Positions 58,710-64,000 of a stretch of 64,000 bases of DNA are shown here, piece by piece (the stretch's first letter is position 1; the number at the start of each line of letters is the position of its first letter). The stretch is from Shewanella frigidimarina (GTDB lineage Bacteria > Pseudomonadota > Gammaproteobacteria > Enterobacterales > Shewanellaceae). The notes beneath the pieces were generated by a model. That model made no database searches, was not told the origin of the DNA, and saw only the letters and a list, made by a program, of their open reading frames with translations. Both the position numbers and the translations under genes were made by a program. Location: contig NZ_RKKE01000003.1 of NCBI RefSeq assembly GCF_003797125.1, positions 434,001-498,000 of the forward strand. Direction: 5' to 3'.

Positions 58710-58885
58710 GGCAAGCTAAATTTCCACATCAATGACAAAAATAACTAAATCATGCTTTGTTGAGAGTATCGCTAAATGCTATCGTGCTGCAATAAATATA
58801 ACAAGCAGTCGTTTGCGCCTTTTGTACTCAATTAACAGAAGGTGTGAGAACTTTACTTCAACAAGCTAGCAAGCGGAGATATCAC

Positions 58886-59917
58886 GTGGCAGTTTTTAAT
58901 CATGTTTCGTTCGATGAACACGAACAAGTGGTCTTTTGTCATGATAAACAAAGTGGTTTAAAAGCCATTATTGCGGTCCATAACACTAACCTAGGCCCTG
59001 CCGTAGGTGGTTGTCGTATGTGGAACTATCAATCGGATGATGAAGCCTTAACAGACGTATTACGTCTTTCTCGTGGAATGACTTATAAAAATGCGTTAGC
59101 GGGTCTCACCATGGGTGGCGGTAAAGCAGTGATCATCGCCGATCCTAAAACAACCGACCGCGAAGCGTTATTTCTTGCATTCGGACGCTTTGTGAACAGT
59201 TTAGGTGGTAAATATTATTCTGCTGAAGACGTTGGCGTATCGACATCAGACATTATGATAGCCAGCCGTGAAACTGAATTTGTTGCCGGTCTTGAAGGTA
59301 AATCAGGCGATCCATCACCACTTACCGCCTTAGGCACTTATCTTGGTATTAAAGCTGCCGTAAAGCATCAACGTGGTGTTGATAGCCTTAAGGGAATTAA
59401 AGTCTCTGTGCAAGGCGTGGGACACGTTGGTTATTACTTATGTAAGCATTTACATGATGCTGGCGCTGAACTGATTGTTACCGACATTCATCAAGCCTCG
59501 CTTGACCGTATTGCAACCGAATTTGGCGCAACCGTTGTTGCTCCGCAAGATATCTATACCCAGGATGTTGATGTCTATGCACCTTGCGCATTAGGTGCAA
59601 CACTTAACGACACAACCTTGCCATTATTAAAAGCCACCATCGTTGCCGGTTGTGCTAATAACCAGTTAGCAGAGGTTCGTCACGGTGAAAAACTCAAGCA
59701 AATGGGTATTTTATATGCGCCAGATTACGTGATTAATGCTGGCGGCATTATCAATGTGTCATTTGAGAAAAACTATGATGCTGCGGCTTCCACTGCCAAG
59801 GTTGAGCAGATTTACAATACACTGCTGACTATTTTTGAACGTGCTGATAGCGAGAACCGCACTACCGGTTCAGTAGCCGATGAAATGGCTAAAGCAATTA
59901 TTGATGCCGCAAGATAG
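58886..59917 (+). CDS. ldh: Leucine dehydrogenase
   Basis: 343 residues from GTG 58886 (MAVFNHVSFDEHEQVVF); GGAG lies 7 bases upstream, and the frame extending to 58844 lacks a site. The Glu/Leu/Phe/Val dehydrogenase fold has the catalytic Lys region LTMGGGKAVII and the NAD motif VQGVGHVGYYL. APCALGATLND and NAGGIINV follow. It deaminates leucine, valine and isoleucine to their 2-oxo acids. It is probably under control of the palindrome at 58690. Confidence 0.94.
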   Translation: MAVFNHVSFDEHEQVVFCHDKQSGLKAIIAVHNTNLGPAVGGCRMWNYQSDDEALTDVLRLSRGMTYKNALAGLTMGGGKAVIIADPKTTDREALFLAFGRFVNSLGGKYYSAEDVGVSTSDIMIASRETEFVAGLEGKSGDPSPLTALGTYLGIKAAVKHQRGVDSLKGIKVSVQGVGHVGYYLCKHLHDAGAELIVTDIHQASLDRIATEFGATVVAPQDIYTQDVDVYAPCALGATLNDTTLPLLKATIVAGCANNQLAEVRHGEKLKQMGILYAPDYVINAGGIINVSFEKNYDAAASTAKVEQIYNTLLTIFERADSENRTTGSVADEMAKAIIDAAR

Positions 59918-60002
59918 TTAATCAGCTTGATATTAAGGATCTTGAATCCCTTAATATGATTTTATAAACATGATTTTATAAACATGAATTATAAAAAAAG
60001 CT

Positions 60003-60033
60003 AAAAAGGAAATGCCTATGCATTTCCTTTTTT
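60003..60033 (+). terminator. Intrinsic terminator after leucine dehydrogenase
   Basis: AAAAAGGAAATGC-CTAT-GCATTTCCTTTTTT, perfect 13-base arms. Confidence 0.9.
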
Positions 60034-60163
60034 ATTACCCATCTCTCCAGATATTGTTGGTGACTGGTTCATCAAGTTGCAACAAATCGTTCACCTTATC
60101 GTCAAATAGCTGCCCTACTCTAAATCAACACTGACGCAATCTGTGTATTAGGGTGAATGACGG

Positions 60164-61066
60164 ATGATCTCACACAGCAAAAAAAGCAATCAACAACGGC
60201 AACCTTTATCGCACTTAACTCACAGTGACAAAATTCAGCATTTTCATGCATTGTGGATATCGGATGTTCATCTAGGCAGCATTGATTGTAAAGCCGACTT
60301 TTTATTACATTTTCTCAATCACAGCCAAAGCCAATACTTATATCTGGTCGGCGATATTGTTGATATATGGGCGTTGAAAAAACGTGTTTATTGGCCCGAT
60401 AGCCACAATAAAGTGATACAAAAAATCCTCGAACTGGCCAGTAATGGCACCCAAGTATTTTATATACCAGGTAATCATGATGAGGCTTTCAAAGCTTATG
60501 CCGACAGTAATTTCAGAGGCATTACCCTTGCCAAGCAGCATATTCATCAATCCCTTAGCGGTAAACGCTTTTTAATGTTACATGGCGATCAATTTGATTC
60601 ACAAGTGTGTGTTAGCCGTACCTACGCAAAATTAGGTGACCATTTATATGATGTCTTACTGTGGTTAAACCGGCTATTGCATGTAGTAAGAAGCCGTCTT
60701 GGCTATCCGTACTGGTCATTAGCGAGCTACATCAAACTTCGCGTCAACAAAGCTCAGCAAGCCATTAACCAATACCGAGATGCCGTACTGCGCTATGCCA
60801 TTAAAAAACAAGTCGACATGGTGATATGTGGCCATATCCATCAGCCAGAATTATCACAGCATACAATTAATGATCGCGTCATCACTTACGCTAATGATGG
60901 TGATTGGGTTGAAAATTGTACTCTCATTGCAGAAACAGAATCTGGAGATGTGCAGTTACTCAAATGGGATGAACAAACGTTACAAGCTACCGCAGTAAAC
61001 ACGATTGACTTCGGCAGTTCAGAGGCGACATCAATCATCACGCCCCAAAAACAGCACGTTGCATAA
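60164..61066 (+). CDS. COG2908 metallophosphoesterase, UDP-2,3-diacylglucosamine diphosphatase-like
   Basis: 300 residues of a calcineurin-like phosphoesterase. All metal motifs are present: DVHLG (D34, H36), GDIVD near 65, GNHDE near 105, LHGDQFD near 148 and GHIHQPE near 225. It is longer than true LpxH (about 240), with a polar N-terminal tail and an insert of about 45 residues around 165-200. It is 13 bases from the ornithine-lipid synthase gene, so a lipid-phosphate or other envelope substrate is more likely than lipid A precursor; this is inference. Confidence 0.85.
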   Translation: MISHSKKSNQQRQPLSHLTHSDKIQHFHALWISDVHLGSIDCKADFLLHFLNHSQSQYLYLVGDIVDIWALKKRVYWPDSHNKVIQKILELASNGTQVFYIPGNHDEAFKAYADSNFRGITLAKQHIHQSLSGKRFLMLHGDQFDSQVCVSRTYAKLGDHLYDVLLWLNRLLHVVRSRLGYPYWSLASYIKLRVNKAQQAINQYRDAVLRYAIKKQVDMVICGHIHQPELSQHTINDRVITYANDGDWVENCTLIAETESGDVQLLKWDEQTLQATAVNTIDFGSSEATSIITPQKQHVA

Positions 61067-61079
61067 ATAAGGCTAAAAT

Positions 61080-62819
61080 ATGATATTTACTGTCGATAAT
61101 GTGGTTGAAAAAAACCTGCCAAATGTGCATAACAAGCCTTGGTTAGCCGTGCCGACTAAAGCCATGTTGCGCTACTTACTTCATGAAAAGCAGTGTAATG
61201 ACATTGCGAACGAACACGCGCATTTATCCGGGGTCGATTTTGTTGAACAAATTCTTGCCTGTTTAAATTTCAGCTACAGCGTCCCCAATAACGAAATTGA
61301 AAATATACCCATTGAAGGCAGAGTGGTGATCTACGCTAATCACCCTATTGGTTCGCTTGATGCGCTGGCATTAATCAAATTGATTAGCCAAGTGAGACCA
61401 GACATAAAGGTCGTTGCCAATGAATTACTTATGGCCATTAAACCGCTTCACTCCATTTTATTGCCTGTACGTAACATGACTGGTGGAACACCGAAACAAC
61501 ATTTAAATGAAATTCATCATCACCTTAAACGTGAAGGTGCGGTATTGATTTTCCCCTCGGGTGAAGTGTCGCGTTTACGCCCTACTGGCGTCACAGATTT
61601 ACATTGGCACAGCGGATTTTTAAAAATGGCTCGCGCCTGTAATGCGCCGCTTTTACCCATGTATGTAGATGCGAAGAACTCAGCTACATTTTATGGCGCT
61701 TCAATGATTTACAAACCATTAGCGACGTTATTGCTGGTCAAAGAAATGTTTAAACAAATGGATCATGTCATGCCAGTACGGATTGGCCAATTGATTGCAA
61801 AAGAAGTCGTCAGCACTCAAGATTTCCCACTTAAAACCAAAGTGAATCTGCTTAAAAATCATTTATACCGCATTGGTAAAAATCGCAGTCCGTTATTCAT
61901 TACCCAAAATGCCATTGCTCATCCTGAAAAACGCAGTGAGCTACAACAAGCATTACAACAATGCGAATTGCTCGGTAAAACCCAAGACAATAAACAAATC
62001 TATTTATACAAGCATACCCACAGCAGTGCGATTATGCGTGAGATTGGCCGACTTCGTGAAATCGCATTCAGAGCCGTGGGTGAAGGTACCGGTAAACGTC
62101 GCGATACCGATAAATATGATAATCACTATTTTCATTTAGTGTTATGGGATAAAGACGAATTAGAGATTGTAGGTGCTTATCGTTTTGCCAGTGCCAAAAT
62201 GCTCCACGAATCTATTGGTGAAAATGCGCTGTATAGCCAATCACTTTTTGAATACCACGATGCTTTTGCCCCTTATTTTGACCAGGGGCTCGAACTTGGC
62301 CGCAGCTTTGTCCAACCTAAATATTGGGGCCGCCGGAGTTTAGAATATTTGTGGCAAGGTATTGGTGCGTTTTTGATTAAAAACCCGCAGTATCGTTACC
62401 TCTTTGGGCCCGTGTCGCTAAGCGATAGCCTGCCGGTACCAGCCAAAGAGATGTTAGTGTTTTTTTACCAACATCACTTCGCTACTAAACACGTTTTAGC
62501 GACTTCATTTAATTCATATCAATTCACCGACGAACGTCAGCATCAATTACACCAGTTATTCAATGGCAATGACTATGCTGATAATTTTAAAATACTCAAA
62601 CGGACGCTATCGAATATGGGTGTATCAGTACCGACGTTATTTAAGCAGTATGGCGAATTGTGCGACAACAATGGCGTACAGTTTCTCGATTTTGGTATTG
62701 ATGCAGAGTTTGGCGACTGTATCGATGGTTTAGTATTAGTCGACATTCACGAGTTAAAGCCGATTAAATATCAAAAATACTTGGCGGGACATTTACCCGA
62801 AAACAAAATTGCATCTTGA
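61080..62819 (+). CDS. olsF: Bifunctional ornithine-lipid synthase, OlsF-type
   Basis: 579 residues, the OlsF length. The N-terminal half (about 60-270) is a PlsC-like acyltransferase with the NHPIGSLD motif (87-94) and FPSGEVSR. The C-terminal half (about 310-500) is an OlsB-like N-acyltransferase with IGRLREIAFRAVGEGTG, YRFASAK and ELGRSFVQPKYWGRRSLEYL. Together they would add a 3-hydroxy fatty acid to ornithine and then a second acyl chain, making phosphorus-free membrane lipid. It is coupled to the phosphoesterase gene upstream. Confidence 0.85.
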   Translation: MIFTVDNVVEKNLPNVHNKPWLAVPTKAMLRYLLHEKQCNDIANEHAHLSGVDFVEQILACLNFSYSVPNNEIENIPIEGRVVIYANHPIGSLDALALIKLISQVRPDIKVVANELLMAIKPLHSILLPVRNMTGGTPKQHLNEIHHHLKREGAVLIFPSGEVSRLRPTGVTDLHWHSGFLKMARACNAPLLPMYVDAKNSATFYGASMIYKPLATLLLVKEMFKQMDHVMPVRIGQLIAKEVVSTQDFPLKTKVNLLKNHLYRIGKNRSPLFITQNAIAHPEKRSELQQALQQCELLGKTQDNKQIYLYKHTHSSAIMREIGRLREIAFRAVGEGTGKRRDTDKYDNHYFHLVLWDKDELEIVGAYRFASAKMLHESIGENALYSQSLFEYHDAFAPYFDQGLELGRSFVQPKYWGRRSLEYLWQGIGAFLIKNPQYRYLFGPVSLSDSLPVPAKEMLVFFYQHHFATKHVLATSFNSYQFTDERQHQLHQLFNGNDYADNFKILKRTLSNMGVSVPTLFKQYGELCDNNGVQFLDFGIDAEFGDCIDGLVLVDIHELKPIKYQKYLAGHLPENKIAS

Positions 62820-62925
62820 CCAAATACAAGCTGCTAAGCTTAATAAGAGGTTGTCATTAGGCGTTAAATGATTGTTACACTGATGTTTATCTGATATAAA
62901 AGTATAAATACGTGGAGAATCGCTT

Positions 62926-63384
62926 ATGACAACTTCTACTGAAATGTTAGCTGAGACATTACCTGATACCCCGACTAAACATCTCTGTGTCGCGGACATC
63001 ATGACTACGCGAGTGGTTACCATTGAAATGGATGATCGGTTAATACTGGCAAAAGAAATTTTCGACAACGTCAGCTTCCATCATTTATTAGTGGTTGATA
63101 ACGAGCAACTGAGTGGAATATTGTCTCATCGGGACTTTCTACGAGCGCTCAGTCCTAATATCGGTACCGCTGCTGAATTAATGCGAGACACTGAAACCCT
63201 GCAAAAAAGAGTTCATCAAGTCATGACTCACAATCCATTCACCATCGCCCCTCATTGCGATATCAATCAAGCAACCAGGCTTATTTTAGACCACGATATA
63301 GGATGTTTACCGGTATTAGACAACAATATTATCGTGGGCATTATTACTTGGAAAGATCTATTGAATGCCTATTACGTTAAGTAA
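62926..63384 (+). CDS. Tandem CBS-domain protein
   Basis: 152 residues: a 20-residue polar N-terminus, then two CBS domains (ADIMTTRVVTIEMDDRLILA near 24 and QVMTHNPFTIAPHCDINQAT near 99), each with a SGILSHRDFLRAL-type end. CBS pairs bind adenine nucleotides. No partner domain is fused, so it is a stand-alone sensor. GTGGAG precedes the ATG. It is 106 bases from olsF. Confidence 0.9.
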   Translation: MTTSTEMLAETLPDTPTKHLCVADIMTTRVVTIEMDDRLILAKEIFDNVSFHHLLVVDNEQLSGILSHRDFLRALSPNIGTAAELMRDTETLQKRVHQVMTHNPFTIAPHCDINQATRLILDHDIGCLPVLDNNIIVGIITWKDLLNAYYVK

Positions 63385-63742
63385 ATGGTTAGCTTTTCAT
63401 CTATTTAATCGTTAACAAAAAAATAGCCTGCCTGTTACTACAGTATTTTTGAACGGCCCTTTTAAGCAGTCCTTTAGATCGAATACTCATCGTATAAGTT
63501 CCGTATATTGACCGTATAATCTGACATACAATCTGCTGCTTTATTTATCATCAACCGCTAATGTTGAAGTGCCGAAAAAACAAATTTTGGCAATAGCCTT
63601 TTCAAAAAATAAATATTACTAAGCCTGCCAACTAGATAGCTTCATTTCGTAAATTGTTCATATTTATATGCTGGAAAATGTCACATTACTCTGCTTTTAT
63701 TAGACACAGGGCTCGTGGCTATCATGTGATAAGGACAGCATT
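63385..63742. other. Intergenic region
   Basis: 358 AT-rich bases. Short CGTATA repeats occur near 63493-63522, including a TATAAT. No gene, terminator or operator could be assigned. Confidence 0.3.
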
Positions 63743-64000
63743 ATGATTAAGTTTACATACCACCTCAATCAAGACAATATTGAGTTGCAAGCGAGTAATT
63801 GGTGCGGACTAGAACGGGTATTTATTAATGGTAAAGTGGTGTCACGCAAGTTCAATTTTGGTTTACAAAGCATGCATGATGTATTACTCAATAATGGTAA
63901 AAAGTGTCGTTTTCAATTAGTTCTCGATCCACAAACAGAATTAGTCTCTTGCCGTATTTACAAACAAAACCAATTAGTGACTATTTTAAATCAAGGTAAA
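63743..64000 (+). CDS. Uncharacterised protein, N-terminal fragment
   Basis: The frame starts at ATG 63743, with AAGGA 8 bases upstream, and runs 86 codons off the right edge without a stop. The visible part, MIKFTYHLNQDNIELQASNW then GLERVFINGKVVSRKFNFGL, is a beta-rich domain. No signal peptide is present in the first residues. I do not recognise it; a membrane part may follow outside the window. Confidence 0.65.
   Translation, partial: MIKFTYHLNQDNIELQASNWCGLERVFINGKVVSRKFNFGLQSMHDVLLNNGKKCRFQLVLDPQTELVSCRIYKQNQLVTILNQGK

Overview
The window looks like the chromosome of a low-GC marine gammaproteobacterium, most likely Shewanella. The basis is gene order: pyrD next to a 180-kDa-class glutamate dehydrogenase, prc-proQ, yebG, letAB-rsmF, an apbC-udk-dcd-pabC-mltG-tmk-holB-pilZ-tatD run, aat-bpt-infA, clpA-clpS/cspD, a monomeric icd, rluE-nudJ-mnmA-hflD-purB-roxA, and a leucine dehydrogenase. 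Much of this order is shared with E. coli. I see no tRNA, rRNA, CRISPR array, prophage or intact insertion sequence. This is a core-genome region with a few accessory inserts.

Layout. 1-1.7 kb: the tail of a phosphotransferase-family gene, a histidine phosphatase and an SDR, all on +. 1.8-21.6 kb: mostly - strand, with zapC, pyrD, gdhB, a four-gene envelope cluster (DUF1302 barrel, DUF1329, YCF48-like propeller, MMPL/RND pump), DUF2835, pepN, prc and proQ. 21.9-22.7 kb: msrC and SOS-regulated yebG (-). 22.9-26.9 kb: a lipid-transport operon with LetA split into two genes, followed by seven-MCE-domain LetB (+). 27-31.4 kb: an SpmAB-like transporter (-), rsmF (+), then an 855-bp gap holding a strong small-RNA candidate and a mobile-element relic. 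30.6-37.7 kb: a nine-gene - strand run from apbC to tatD with several stop/start overlaps. 37.9-45.9 kb: metG, a Kef-type antiporter, a Nif3-like protein, two small uncharacterised proteins, aat-bpt and infA. 46.4-51.8 kb: clpA, clpS, cspD, icd. 52.2-59.9 kb: rluE to leucine dehydrogenase. 60.2-64 kb: a COG2908 phosphoesterase coupled to a bifunctional ornithine-lipid synthase (OlsF-type), a CBS protein and a truncated unknown gene.

Themes. Envelope lipid handling recurs: the MMPL cluster, LetAB, the phosphoesterase-OlsF pair, mltG and prc. Nucleotide and translation housekeeping fill the rest: pyrD, udk, dcd, tmk, purB; metG, rsmF, rluE, mnmA, roxA, infA, aat/bpt with ClpAS.

Most interesting non-coding signals: (i) the pyrD promoter fires straight into a hairpin followed by eight U, which is also the gdhB terminator; (ii) a promoter, three hairpins and a terminator at 29883-30014 that look like an unannotated sRNA; (iii) a 20-bp palindrome upstream of leucine dehydrogenase resembling a LiuR box; (iv) a consensus LexA box at yebG; (v) a 28-nt near-perfect palindrome upstream of proQ. 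Several starts were moved from the longest reading frame because the ribosome-binding site or an upstream terminator decides them. No computation or database search was possible; family names rest on motif and synteny recognition.
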